Assembly: GCA_025526995.1 (NCBI GenBank)
Contig: JAHLKG010000031.1
Coordinates: 1-64,000 of the forward strand
Length of the DNA stretch: 64,000 bases
Direction of reading: 5' to 3'
Origin: Powellomyces hirtus
Taxonomy: Eukaryota > Chytridiomycota > Chytridiomycetes > Spizellomycetales > Powellomycetaceae
Of this stretch, positions 32,978-43,565 are shown one piece after another. The notes below the pieces were generated by a model. The model saw only the letters and a list, made by a program, of their open reading frames with translations, had not been told where the DNA came from and searched no databases. Position 1 is the first letter of the stretch; every line of letters starts with the position of its first letter. Both the position numbers and the translations under genes were made by a program.

Positions 32978-34699
32978 ATGTGGTCTTTGGAAGGTTTGCT
33001 GCTGTTCTTTGCATTCGTGCTCGTCGATGCACTTCCACCTCCGTCTCATTTGGAGAAAGCAAGCCTCGCGGCGCGCGCTCCGACCCGCGACTGCCGTTGC
33101 CTTTCTTCGCAGCCGTGCTGGCCATCCATTAAAGCGTGGACCGCCTTCAACGCGACGATTGACGGGGCGCTCATCCAAGCTCGTCCCCCCGGTTCACCCT
33201 GCCACGATCCCAACTACGACGCCGACCAATGCGACGTTGTCAAGGCGCAATGGTCCAACCCTTACTGGCGCTCTGCCCAACCCGGCGGTATGATCGACGC
33301 GAGCTTCGAAGGTGTCGGCGGGGAACAGACGTGTGGCATCTATGCCAACCGAACCACGCCGTGCGGTCAGGGGAGCGTGCCCGTGTACATTGTGAACGCG
33401 ACGCGGGCGTCCGATATTGCGCGCACGATCCGGTTCGCTGCCCACCGCAATTTGAGAGTCGCGGTCAAGAACACGGGCCACGATTTTGATGGAAAGAGTA
33501 TGGTGCGCGGATCCTTGGGTATCTGGGTTCATTCTATGAAAAGCATTCGATTCCACGACGCGTTCATGCCTACAGGCGGTTGTCAAGTCGCGCCCAAGAC
33601 GGCGGTCACGGTTGGCGCCGGCGTGCAATGGGGCGAACTGTATAAAGCCGCTGACGAAAAGGGTTTGGCCGTGGTCGGCGGCCAGAATCCTACCGTCGGC
33701 GCCGCGGGCGGGTATGTCCAAACTGGCGGCCACAGCGCTTTATCGCCGTTCAAGGGCCTGGCCTCGGACCTGGCTCTGGAATTCCAGGTGGTCACCGCGG
33801 CCGGAAAAGAACTGACGGTGAATGAGTGCCAGCACACTGATCTTTTCTGGGCTCTCCGGGGTGGAGGTGGTGGGACTTATGGTATCGTCACGAGCGCAAC
33901 CTTCACCACATTCCCGACTCCGTCTCAAGTTCTCGGCATCTTCAACGTGACGGCGTCATCTGAGAAGGACCAAGAAGCATTTCTGGCTGAACTGATGCGC
34001 CAAATGCCGCGTCTTTCGGACGATGGATGGGCAGGCTACATCTACGTGCTTGGCGATTTCATTGGGGCGTTCCTCAATCGAGCAAACGGCTCTGTCCCAG
34101 ACGCGCAACAATCGCTCCGCTTCCTGTCCAACTTTACCCAAACCCACCCTTTGGTCAAAATAGACCAAGTCGTGGTGGGCGTCCCTTCGTTCTATGAGTA
34201 CTTCAAATTGGCATCAAATACCCCGAACGAGCCGCCCGCAGGCTCTCCCAAACCCCCTCCCGACGTTCCCGTCTCAATCAGCCGTCTCATCCCGCGCACC
34301 GCGTTCGAAACATCACCGGACAGGGTCGCAAAAGCGTTGATGGAGATGAAGAACCCAGCCACGGTTTACGTCTTGCATCTGGTGGCCGGAGGTGCAGTTG
34401 CTCGGTTTGCGGCATCCCACACAGCGGCCCATCCCGGGTGGCGAGACGCCTTGCTCCACGTGGTGGCCATCTTTCCCAACTCACGACAACCCCTATCCGA
34501 CGTGTCAGGCCCACGTCAAGCCGCGTACTTTAACGAAGCCGATGCGAGCGAACCCAATTGGCGGGATTTGTTCTGGGGCGAGCATTACGAGAAGTTGTTG
34601 AAGATCAAGACCAGATGGGATCCCAATGGCTTGTTCTATTGCTTCCGTTGCGTTGGTAGTGACAGGTGGCAAGATGATGGAAATTGCCGCGTTCGGTAG
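32978..34699 (+). CDS. Secreted FAD-linked oxidase (PCMH/VAO type, berberine-bridge-like)
   Basis: Intronless, 573 aa. The signal peptide is 'MWSLEGLLLFFAFVLVDA'. The FAD-binding PCMH domain spans about 125-305: 'VYIVNATRASDIARTIRFA', 'LRVAVKNTGHDFDGKS' (the His in N-T-G-H is the usual covalent FAD attachment residue), 'GAGVQWGELYKAADEKGL', 'GGYVQTGGHSALSPFKGLASD' and 'LFWALRGGGGGTYGIVTSA'. The second cysteinyl anchor seen in bicovalent berberine-bridge enzymes is absent, so single attachment through His is likely. The C-terminus has the BBE motif 'WGEHYEKLLKIKTRWDPNGLFYC'. Such secreted flavoproteins oxidise sugars, lignin-derived alcohols or secondary metabolites with O2. Several Cys in the N-terminal region suggest disulfides. 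Its TATA box and poly(A) signal are both visible. Confidence 0.93.
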   Translation: MWSLEGLLLFFAFVLVDALPPPSHLEKASLAARAPTRDCRCLSSQPCWPSIKAWTAFNATIDGALIQARPPGSPCHDPNYDADQCDVVKAQWSNPYWRSAQPGGMIDASFEGVGGEQTCGIYANRTTPCGQGSVPVYIVNATRASDIARTIRFAAHRNLRVAVKNTGHDFDGKSMVRGSLGIWVHSMKSIRFHDAFMPTGGCQVAPKTAVTVGAGVQWGELYKAADEKGLAVVGGQNPTVGAAGGYVQTGGHSALSPFKGLASDLALEFQVVTAAGKELTVNECQHTDLFWALRGGGGGTYGIVTSATFTTFPTPSQVLGIFNVTASSEKDQEAFLAELMRQMPRLSDDGWAGYIYVLGDFIGAFLNRANGSVPDAQQSLRFLSNFTQTHPLVKIDQVVVGVPSFYEYFKLASNTPNEPPAGSPKPPPDVPVSISRLIPRTAFETSPDRVAKALMEMKNPATVYVLHLVAGGAVARFAASHTAAHPGWRDALLHVVAIFPNSRQPLSDVSGPRQAAYFNEADASEPNWRDLFWGEHYEKLLKIKTRWDPNGLFYCFRCVGSDRWQDDGNCRVR

Positions 34700-34832
34700 A
34701 GTCGTCGTGAGTGATGCAAGTTCCATACTCTGCTTTCCTTCTACATTTCTTTTGCTTTGCATTCGCCAACCCATTTTTTTTGCTCCTTTCTGTAAGGTCC
34801 CCAGTATGGACACATGCTCATGTCTCTGATGT

Positions 34833-34838
34833 AATAAA
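34833..34838 (+). terminator. Poly(A) signal of the FAD oxidase gene
   Basis: AATAAA 134 bp past the stop codon, in a T-rich 3' region followed by an A-run. Confidence 0.5.
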
Positions 34839-35002
34839 GAATGTGCTGTTATGTAAAAAAAATGGCAAAGTGGCGGTGTTGGTCAATGCTGTTCTCTGTC
34901 ACTCAAGGTTTAAACAGGAAAAAAAAAACATCCTGTGCAAGTGCCTGAGCTCCTGATGAGCGTTTTCCCCATCCTTCATGAGCTTCGAGATGGGCCCCCG
35001 CG

Positions 35003-35360
35003 CATGGGTTTCGCGGTTCTGATCGGGAGTCATAACAACTTCTGTATTGGAAAACCTCCTCGTTTGTGCCCCATGGTGCGGAAATGCGTCTCGGCGCATG
35101 TCCTCCGCCCCTTCTCCAAAATGTGAATTGAAAAAGAGACGAACGGTTTGCATTCTTGGCTGCGACTACCCACAAAGCTTCCTCCTGTTCCACGGACCTC
35201 GCGTATTCGAGTCCCTGGCACAAACAGCGCGTGATCAACGTCAAGAAAAAACCTCCCAACGACGATCGCCGCACCCAAACGGCCCCATTGCTGGGGGGGG
35301 GGGGTGAGCGGAGAATCCAAAGAGACAATGGGATTGCTATTCGCGGGGTGGGGTCATAGA
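35003..35360. repeat. Dispersed repeat of about 358 bp, copy A, with poly(G) tract
   Basis: Aligns end to end with 39168-39526: shared blocks include 'GATCGGGAGTCATA', 'CCTCCTCGTTTGTGCCCCAT', 'GCGTCTCGGCGCATGTCCTC', 'CAAAATGTGAATTGAAAAAG', 'CACAAAGC', 'GCACCCAAACGGCCCCATTG', a G-run (35293-35304 here) and 'GGGTCATAG'. Ends are abrupt and there is no protein domain, suggesting a short non-autonomous element or segmental copy. Confidence 0.85.
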
Positions 35361-36007
35361 TCGTTACGAGACACATGCAATGTCATGGCGGGATTGGAGG
35401 GGTGGGGTTGTGATGGTCGTATTGGGGGGAGGCAGATTGTCGAGCGTAAACGGGCGGCGTGATGTCGTTGACCTTGTTCTGCCATTCGCATTTGTCTTGT
35501 GAGTATTCGTCAATCAAGTCTGGATGTCTCTCTGGGAAGCACAAATATTTACGACGTAAGCCGGGATTTCAAGTTGTTTGAACGGACCGCTGATCTTGGC
35601 CGTCGCGGGGACACTGTCGCCCTTCTGACGGTCTCCTACGCTCGGAAATCAGATTGGTTTGTGGGTTGGCTGTTGGTATAATGGAAGCCCGAGGCCAAAA
35701 TGGGGCTGCTACCGACTGAGAAAGGAGAAAACCACCTGCCACAGAGTTCCCACGAGCTTTCCAACAAAAAGGAAAATACGTTTCAAGAACGAGGCTGGAC
35801 TCTCTGCCGGTACCAAAGAAAGGAGCCCAACATGTTATGGTCGGGCGGACGTGGGAGAAACCTTAATATTGAGGGGTTCTATCCCTCAACGGCGTCTTTG
35901 CGGGGCATCGGCGGTTCCGGATTCTCGGGAACGAAACAGCTGAGGCTGTCCTCCATCCGTTGGTAAACGCTGGAGCGGTGGGCCCAAAACCAACCGGGAA
36001 CCCACCA
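35361..36007. other. Gene-free stretch
   Basis: Between repeat copy A and the lipase 3' end. Open frames seen here have no family. It is possible that a last lipase exon lies in this stretch but none could be placed. Confidence 0.5.
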
Positions 36008-37913
36008 CTACGTCCAAAAACGGTCGTTCTTGTTAGTGGACCGCAGCGGGCCCGCGATCCCGGTATGCGCCGCGTGTCGACATTTAGTGTTCCAGCTGGG
36101 ACGAGCCCAGCTGAGCATGTCGGGCACGGCGTCCCTCTTGTGGAAGAACCGATGGTGGCAGATTTTGAGGATGCCGTCGAACCGCTTCGCCGTTTCAACT
36201 TCGAAAACGGCCGGACTGGCCAGGGTCATCAGCGTCACCCTTTTGACCTTTTCGTGACTGGCCAAGTAAAGCGCAATGACTTGCGCGAAGGCTCCACCGA
36301 GACTGTGTCCGGTCAGGAAAATGTCGAGGTCCTCCAACCCCGGATCCTGATCCTGTGCACCGACTGTGCTGAAATATTTGGCCAGTTCGTCGGTGTTCCT
36401 GATGATTATCCAGACCCTGGCAGCTTCTCGGAGCATCCCGCGGTGTCCGGTGTACTCCTCATTCCCGAAGTTCAAGCTGCTGAATCGAATGTCGCTGTCG
36501 ACCTTGACATCAGCCCACGTACTGGTGCCTTTCAAGAAGATGGCCACCTTTCTGCGCTTTTTCGCAGGACCTTCAACAGCGGCGCTGGCATTGCTGTCCC
36601 AATCGAGTTCCGTTCTAACTGGCGTCTTGCCTTTCGAAGCCGCGCTCTCGGTCCCGTCCTCGCCGGCAGGCGAGCTGGTGAGCTGAACGCTGCAGTTAAA
36701 CTCAATGCCACCCCAGCTGCTCGTGCCCTTCCCGGCAATGTCCAGTTTTGTGATGTTGTTGGCTGAGCTCCTATCCCGATTGGCGTCCGTGGAGACACCA
36801 ACAGCAAAGTTGGCACAGCTTTGCGTGACTTCCGCGCCAGAGTTCAGTTTCGTGGTGTTTTGTGTCTCGGTCACAACCACAGCTCGGTCATGATCGATTC
36901 TTGCGAGATGCATGTCGGCGGTCGTCCAAGGCACACCGTTGGCAGAAGTGAGAAAAACGACAGCTTTCGCAAGGGCGGCCTTGATCGTATCCTCTGAGGT
37001 GCTCCTGACATTGTACGCCAGCTTGCACAAAGCTATCATCTCGAATGCAAAATGCCTTCGGTTTACGTCGTCCTGTCTCAGCCTGTTCACGATCTGTGCA
37101 GCGACAGTACGAGACATGGTCGGGTTCTCCTGGACCGTTTCGTCCCAGTTGCTGAAAATAGCGTTCTCGTAGTCATCCACATCAATCGGGAATTTTCGGT
37201 CCAGAGATGCCATCAAACAAAATCTCCCGGTGCTAGCATACATCTTCATTAGTTGGTCGAGTACTTGATAGTATTCGACTTCGTATTTTTTGTGGTGGGC
37301 CACCGAGGTTCCGCAAGGCGCGCTCAAGTTCGACAGCCTTCCCAAAAATGTCCGGCAAGCTCTCGTCGCACAGGTTCTTTGTGCCGTCAGCGATACCGCT
37401 TATTAGCGAAAGATAAAGTTCATCATGGTCGCTAAGCACCTTCCCGAATGCGTTTTCCCGCTTCTTTCGATCTGATATCCCCGCCTCCGTTGAAGTTGAG
37501 GCGGTTGGGTGAGCTGCGTCACTGCGCGAACCACCGGTAATTTCTGTGGCTGCTGGGGTGTCCGATCGGCTGCCGGAAGCAGCTCCACCCTGATTGCTAG
37601 TATTTGACACCGCCGCTGTTGCCGCCGATCCGCCATCCGGAATATCCTCGGACGGCGCGCTGGAAGCAGCATGAGACACGCTGTGACGAGTGGCGGGCTA
37701 GGTTGTGCTTCGAGCTGGCTCGCAGACGCTGCGGCCGAGGTGTGGTTTGGCGAAGGCGGCAAGGGATACTGCTTTTACTCTCAGAGATGAGCGTTTTGTT
37801 CGGATATAGATACTGTTTAACCTCAGATGAATATACCTCCCCGATTTCCTGTTGACCAGGTGCTTTGGGCAACTTTCGGCGGCAAAAGCGGTCGTAGACA
37901 AGATCGAAATCAT
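36008..37913 (-). CDS. Class 3 lipase-like alpha/beta hydrolase (three exons)
   Basis: Proposed exons are 37913-37779, 37697-37304 and 37263-36008, giving 594 aa in frame. The lipase box 'DIFLTGHSLGGAFAQVIALYLA' (nucleophile Ser at about 36300) is preceded by 'GHRGMLREA', the class 3 oxyanion-side segment. It is followed by 'LMTLASPAVFE', 'FFHKRDAVPDML' (probable catalytic Asp) and 'HAAHTG' (possible catalytic His). Between residues 280 and 390 a Ser/Lys-rich insertion with 'AKKRRKV' resembles a nuclear-localisation or linker segment and separates the N-terminal region from the lipase core. The first exon starts 'MISILSTTAFAAE', only weakly signal-like. Intron 2 would be just 40 nt (37303-37264). 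The alternative is a 1-nt error in the adjacent A6 run, which also joins the frames. The C-terminus may be incomplete. Confidence 0.75.
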
Positions 37914-38954
37914 CGCGCCGTGACCACCAGTTCCAAGTATGCAACAAAGATGATTTCTAGGGTTTTGTGTCACGATTGGACGATACTGTCGATGGGGGGC
38001 TGTGCAATCAATGCCAACGGGGGAGAGCCGAACTGCCAAACGTCTGAAGCGTTTGCAGGCATTTGTCAGTTTGGAAAAAACACCTGTGCTGTGAACTGAT
38101 TTTTGCAGCTGAATTTTGACCGCATTTGTTGGTCTATGCCGCATAGAGCGTCACCGTGTGCGTGTGCAGCTGACACACAAAAACGTTTTCAGCCGCTCGG
38201 AAGGCGTACCCTCTCACGAAGACTTCAACTCGGCAAGAAAACGTACTCTGCTTAACAGTAGCAATTCATAAGATAGCTATGCAAACTCATTACTGCGCAT
38301 GGACACATATGCTCATCGAGTGTCAACGATTCTGACTGTTGGCTATCGCAGTTTCAATTGCTGGGGAGTTTGCCCCGGCGACATCCCTGGCGAATACAAG
38401 TCCTCCGTCTCCTCCTCCCTCCGAGAGTCGCCACCTGACTCCTTGCCGCATCCTCACCTCAAACTGCCGCACAAACACGGGCAAAATCGACGCCAATACC
38501 GCCCGACAAAAGCGGGCAAGTACTACAAGCAGTACACAAGAGGCCCGCTGGCGGCGCGAAAGAAAGGAGCTCCTCAAAGCTGGAGTGCGGATGAACAGCA
38601 TGATTCTGCTATGAGAGCGGTGGGTATGATGGGAGGATAGAGAGTAAGTATTGGACTAAGTAACACAACCGAGAGCGAGGGAGGGGGACCAGCATTTCCG
38701 GAAGTGGTTCTAGGGGGCGCCATCACCAACTTGAATGCCAAGAGGTTGACAATTGATCAAGGGAGGGAGCACTAAAACCGTTTTCAAAAAATCGTGTAGG
38801 GAGTCGGAAATGGTGTGCTGATGGGTATTTGCTTCGCCCTTGTTGTGCGAGAAGTGCCCCATGTCATGAACTGTTCATCTCTTTAGAAAGGTACTCTGTT
38901 TTCAAAATATTGATCTCTGTCCTCCCCCTGCTGGTCGCAGGTTCGTCAATCGTC
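37914..38954. other. Gene-free stretch of about 1 kb
   Basis: Contains overlapping frames at 38299-38640 (+) rich in Pro, Arg and Lys without a known domain. No splice model was supported. Confidence 0.5.
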
Positions 38955-40011
38955 CATGCCTTCTCAGGCGTTGTCGTCTCGTCCCGCCAGCACCGCAGTC
39001 TGGTGGGGTGTTGGAGGTGCTGCTAACGATGACGCGCCGGCGGTTGCCAACGTTAGAGACTTGGGTGTTGAATTTCTTCTTGGGCCGGTGGGTCATTCTC
39101 CACGCCATGGTGAGATGCCGCTCAGGTACACAACAGGCGCACTTGCGTGCTGGACATTGAGGTTACGGATGGGTATTGCGGTTCAGATCGGGAGTCATAG
39201 ACAACTTCTGTATTGAGAACCTCCTCGTTTGTGCCCCATGGTGCGGAAATGCGTCTCGGCGCATGTCCTCCGCCTCTTCTCCAAAATGTGAATTGAAAAA
39301 GAGTGGAATGTGAAACCCTAACCCTAACCCACAAAGCTCCTCCCGTTCCACCTCGCGTATTCTCGTCCCCGGCACAAACACGTCAAGAAGACAAAAAAAA
39401 CACTCCCACCAACGATAGCCGCACCCAAACGGCCCCATTGGGGGGGAGGGGGGGGGGGGGGGGGGGGGGGTTGAGTGGAGGATCCAAAGAGAGAATGGGA
39501 TTGTTATTCGAGGGATGGGGTCATAGTTCCCTCCAGTGCCTTCCCAGGCGTTGTCGTCTCGTCCCGCGGCACCGCAGTCTTCTTCATGTTTGTCCCTGGA
39601 ACCTTTCCTTCTTGATGATGCATAGGGTTCCGTCGGTGGCCGTCGCGGCAGCGGCTCCATCAATTGCCCGTGGAGGCCACCCCCGGCCACCTCGCCTCAC
39701 ACCTCGCCTCACCGACGGCGGGTTGCGCATGTGTCCTATTTTCGCGATTGTTTGGCCCGCCAGCCAGGTGGAAACACCAACATGTTTGGGCTCAATCTGC
39801 CATCTCCGTTCATCCAATTTGGGTCGCGAGTTCTGCGATGATCTGTACGGGGATAAGACTAAGACCATCCACAGTCGTCGGCGGACAGAACCCGCGTATT
39901 GGGTCCATACATTCTGATTTTCTTCTTGGGGCCGGTGGGTCATTCTCCACCGCCATGGTGAGATGCCGCTCAAGTACATCCCACGCGCACTGTGCGTGCT
40001 GGACATTGTAC
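38955..40011. repeat. Composite repeat: copy B of the 358-bp element flanked by two copies of a second repeat
   Basis: Copy B of the dispersed element is 39168-39526 and includes G7-A-G23 at 39440-39470. On its left, 38955-39160 carries 'CAGGCGTTGTCGTCTCGTCCC', 'GGTGGGTCATTCTCCAC' and 'GGTGAGATGCCGCTCA'. On its right the same blocks recur at 39537-39587 and 39916-40011, split by about 330 bp of unrelated DNA. A (CCCTAA)2 tract interrupts copy B at 39314-39330. Confidence 0.8.
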
Positions 40012-40514
40012 GGGTACTCCTAGGTGCTTGAGGGGGGGTCACATGGATATCCACATCTGGCAGGGAAGGAAGGAAAATCAATCTTTTTTAAAACGAATAA
40101 AAAGAATAAAAAAAAAATATAAAAAGAATAAAAAAAGTTGGGAAAAAAAACCCATGGATAAAGACAATAAATAAGAAATGTGTGATTGGGATCGGGCATG
40201 GGGCGGCGGCGTTAGGGAACGCAGCAGGGTGCGTGCAGGTCTATTTTGTGTGTCTGTGCGTGTGATGCGTGCGTGCGTGTGTGTGCCGGGAGATGTGCGT
40301 ACAGGTTCCCGGGGCATATGCTCTTTTTGGGCTGCGCATTTTGACCAAATGTTTCCATTCGCGACCATTGCGCGAAAGGGAGCAAGTGGGGGGGGGGGGG
40401 GGGGGAGGGAGGTGGTTCTGGCCCGGCGATCAGCACGCACGCGCAAGATATTTAAATACGGATCGGATGCGGAGTGGGAAAGGAGGGCCGGCTGGTGGGA
40501 GAAACGATATCTTT
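40012..40514. other. Intergenic, A-rich then GT-rich, with poly(G) tract
   Basis: 3' flank of the PKA gene. It holds an AAAAAG/AATAAA-rich stretch at 40085-40175, a GT-rich stretch at 40245-40300 and a poly(G) run of 18 at 40388-40405. Confidence 0.7.
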
Positions 40515-42139
40515 TCAAAAGTCCTATAATGCGCGAATGAACAATGTCAGATAACTCACGATAAATATGCGAGAGAGAAGTGTGGAACAATGAATCGAGG
40601 GCAGTACCTTGAAAAGATGTCTGAAAGGGTCGCCCAGAGGTTGCATCTGCTCGGGTTCTACTTCCGAATACGTCTCGAAATTTCTCGTGTCGCCAGGACC
40701 CGAGATGTGCGGGACGATGGGCACATTGGTGCCGCGAGCCAGAAGCTGATCCCAGTTGACGCCGCGGAACCACTTGTGGCTCCGGATGTCGGCGGCTCCA
40801 CCTCTCAAATTTCCGAGACGCTTCGTCCGGTCAGCCGTGAGGAGCTTGCGGATGAGGTCCTTGGCATTCGCGTCCATGTGCGCGGGGAAGACGAAGCGGC
40901 CCGACAAGATCTTCTCGTAGATGCCGAACGGGTTGTCATCGTAGAACGGCGGGTACCCCGCAAGCATTTCGAAAATCAGGATTCCCAGCGCCCACCAATC
41001 GACAGCTTTACCGTGTCCTTTGGATTGGATGATTTCGGGCGCGAGATATTCCGGCGTTCCACACAATGTCCATGTTCTATCGAACGACGAGTAATTGAAT
41101 GAGCTCCAGGTTTCTTGTTCACAGCTCGGGAAAAGACAAGAACTACCATACCTATCTTCAACCTTTTTGGCGAACCCAAAATCGGTAATCTTGATGTGTC
41201 CTTGGCTATCTATGAGCTAGAAAACAACTGACAGGTCAGCATGCGAGGCAAGCGTTTGTGACATTGTTTCTCTGGGAAACACGCTGCTTACCAAGTTTTC
41301 TGGCTTGAGATCCCGATATATGATATCCATGCTATGCAGGTACTCTATGGAAACAACGATTTCGGCTGCGTAGAATCTCGTTTGATCGTTGGTGAACCGT
41401 CCGGCGCGGCGGAGATGCGAAAAGAGCTCTCCTCCGACGACATATTCCAGCAACATGTACAGATTGACCTCATCTTGGAACGTGCACAGCCTTATGAAAT
41501 ACACATGAGCGAAAGATCACACGAGCGAAAGATCACATGGCTTGCCGTCTCGGCGTGGATATGCCGAACTTACATGTTGACAATGAAGGGGAAATGGATC
41601 TGCGATAAGATTTGCTTCTCAGAGTTGATGTGTTCCACCTGTTTCAGACGTACGACCTCGGTCTTTTTCAGCACTTTCATGGCATAGTATTGCTGAGAGT
41701 CCTTGAATCGTGTGAGATAGACTCGTCCAAAGGTACCCGTTCCTGGGATACACGAGAATGGCCAGACATGAGGAAGTTTAGTCCAATGTCGAAACGATAT
41801 CCCAATTCGACCTGGAAGTGGGTCATTTGGCTCGTTTGACCGCGCTTATGTTTTGCGTGACACTTTTTTTTTTTTTCAAACCTCCTCCCATTTCGTGCCA
41901 TTCCCATTACTTTTCTCCTTTCTGGGTCCTGCTCCCTGAAGAGTTGTCCTCCACTCACCTAACGTTTTCAGAAGAGCAAAGTCACTCAAGTGGTACCCCA
42001 GGGCTCCGCCATTCGTCTCAGGGAAGAGGAGGGTGGGATCATGGGCCTGCTGCTGCTGCTGATGTTGTTGAGGGTGACGCTGCTGCGGGTGGTGTGGTGG
42101 CGGAAGCGACTGAGGGATTGGAGAGTGTGGACGTGACAT
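40515..42139 (-). CDS. cAMP-dependent protein kinase catalytic subunit (six exons)
   Basis: Exons 42139-41959, 41742-41574, 41490-41292, 41216-41152, 41076-40608 and 40523-40515 give 363 aa, all phases closing. A Gln/His/Pro-rich N-terminus (residues 1-45) precedes the AGC kinase domain: '[16 protein letters not shown]' (P-loop), 'YYAMKVLKK' (VAIK Lys), 'HINSEKQIL' (helix C Glu), '[11 protein letters not shown]' (YRD catalytic Asp typical of PKA), '[11 protein letters not shown]', '[15 protein letters not shown]' (T-loop with the PDK1 site Thr) and the C-terminal 'FKDF' hydrophobic motif. The last coding exon is only 9 nt (Asp-Phe-stop). PKA-C is held inactive by the regulatory subunit and released by cAMP to control growth, carbon response and, in chytrids, probably zoospore development. 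The gene is divergent from the Kin4-like kinase. Confidence 0.96.
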
Positions 42140-43565
42140 TGTCGGGCGTGTACTTTTTTTGGTGGCGAAAGATTTGACGAGGACCCTAAAGTCGGCGAAA
42201 TTGTGTTTCTCGTCGTCGTCGAGTGGACTTGCGTGGAGGGTTTATGAGGGTGGGTGACGAGAGTCGTAGGAGCGGTCGACGACGCCGATAAGAGAAGGAA
42301 GCTGGACAGTCCCCGGCTGCAAAAGGAGGGATTGGCGGAGCTTTGACCCTTTGACCAGGAGGAAAGAGAGGCTTGTGGACTTTCTTCTCAGGTCGAAGGA
42401 AGGAAGGGGGGGGGGTGGGACTGGAAACGCAGGAGGGAGACTGGCGAAACAGCAAGTTTGAGTTTGGGGAACGGGAATTGGTGGAGAGTCGCAAACGAGG
42501 CGTGGGTGTGTGAAGACAACAAAAACACACGTAAACAAAAGCCAAAATGCAACTAGGGGGGGATCCTTATTTGAGTCTAACCGAGCGCGCGCGCCTCTCC
42601 ACAATTGGAAACAATTGATGACCCCTCCAAACAGGAGTCACTGAGAGACTGAGACTGAGAGAGTCGGGTGATGAAGACTAGTAGTCCATGTATCATCTCG
42701 CGCTATAGTCAGCAGTCATCCATCGATCGCTGCCACCCACAGTAGGATCGATATCATGTAGCCTCACTCTATATCATCAAGTACGATATTGGGCAGGCCC
42801 CTTGAGGAGAGAGACTGAGTGAGGGAGTGAGTGATCTGAATACAGTATCGATGATGGATGGATGGATGAATGCAGGTTGTGCTATATCTATGAGGCAGTG
42901 AGGGAGTGAGTTGTAAATGGTGTCACAGTGTCGCACGCATGTTGCACATGACCACGTCACTGGCACCACTAGATGTAGGATGAACTTCTTTCTCTTTCTC
43001 ATTCTCATTCTAGTATCGCATAGTCAGTCAGTCAGTCTGTCCTTCAAGACAAGGAAGGACTAAATCAAACGGCAAGTCCATCGATAAATTCTCTTTAGTT
43101 TGACGCCTGCCTGCCTGCCTGCCTGCCGTGGGTCTGCGCTTCTCGCTTTTCACTACAACACCCACGCACGCACCCAACGCCCTCCTCGCCGCAACTCGCA
43201 CCAACCACCACCCACCACCACCACCCACTACCAACCCCCTTCTCCTCCTCCTCCTCCTCCTCCTCCTCTCTCTCCCTCTCTCTTGTCTTTCCCACCCTTC
43301 ATCTCCACTGCTGAATGTCGACGTCAAACTAATTCACAAACGGACAACAAGCAGGTGAGCTCACTCTGCACTCAACTTTGGACTGCAAGACGCACCGCCA
43401 CACAGACCTGCCGCTGCCGGGCCGACATGTGCGCACCCCCTCATGACATCTCACTCCATCTTTTCTTTTTCTCGACCGGCAGCTGCTCCCTTTCCGTAAA
43501 CGTAAATAGCATACATAATCCGGTGACAGAGCAGGCTCTGCCGTACATAAAGGTCCACCGAGGAG
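42140..43565. promoter_or_regulatory. Shared divergent promoter region, PKA / Kin4-like kinase
   Basis: 1.4 kb between two divergent start codons. It contains poly-pyrimidine (CTC)n at about 43241-43283, (GTCA)n at 43022-43036 and (CCTG)n at about 43103-43126. A probable 5' UTR intron of the right-hand gene runs 43354-43482 (GTGAGC...GGCAG). Both genes could share upstream activation sites; no specific site is claimed. Confidence 0.5.

Noticed and set aside
38339..38614. Basic open frame resembling a zinc-ribbon fragment
   Set aside because: Cys spacing does not fit a zinc-binding pattern and the start is not ATG.
42160..42604. Minus-strand Pro/Arg-rich open frames upstream of PKA
   Set aside because: Low-complexity sequence in a promoter region read in two frames; no domain and no splice link to the PKA start.
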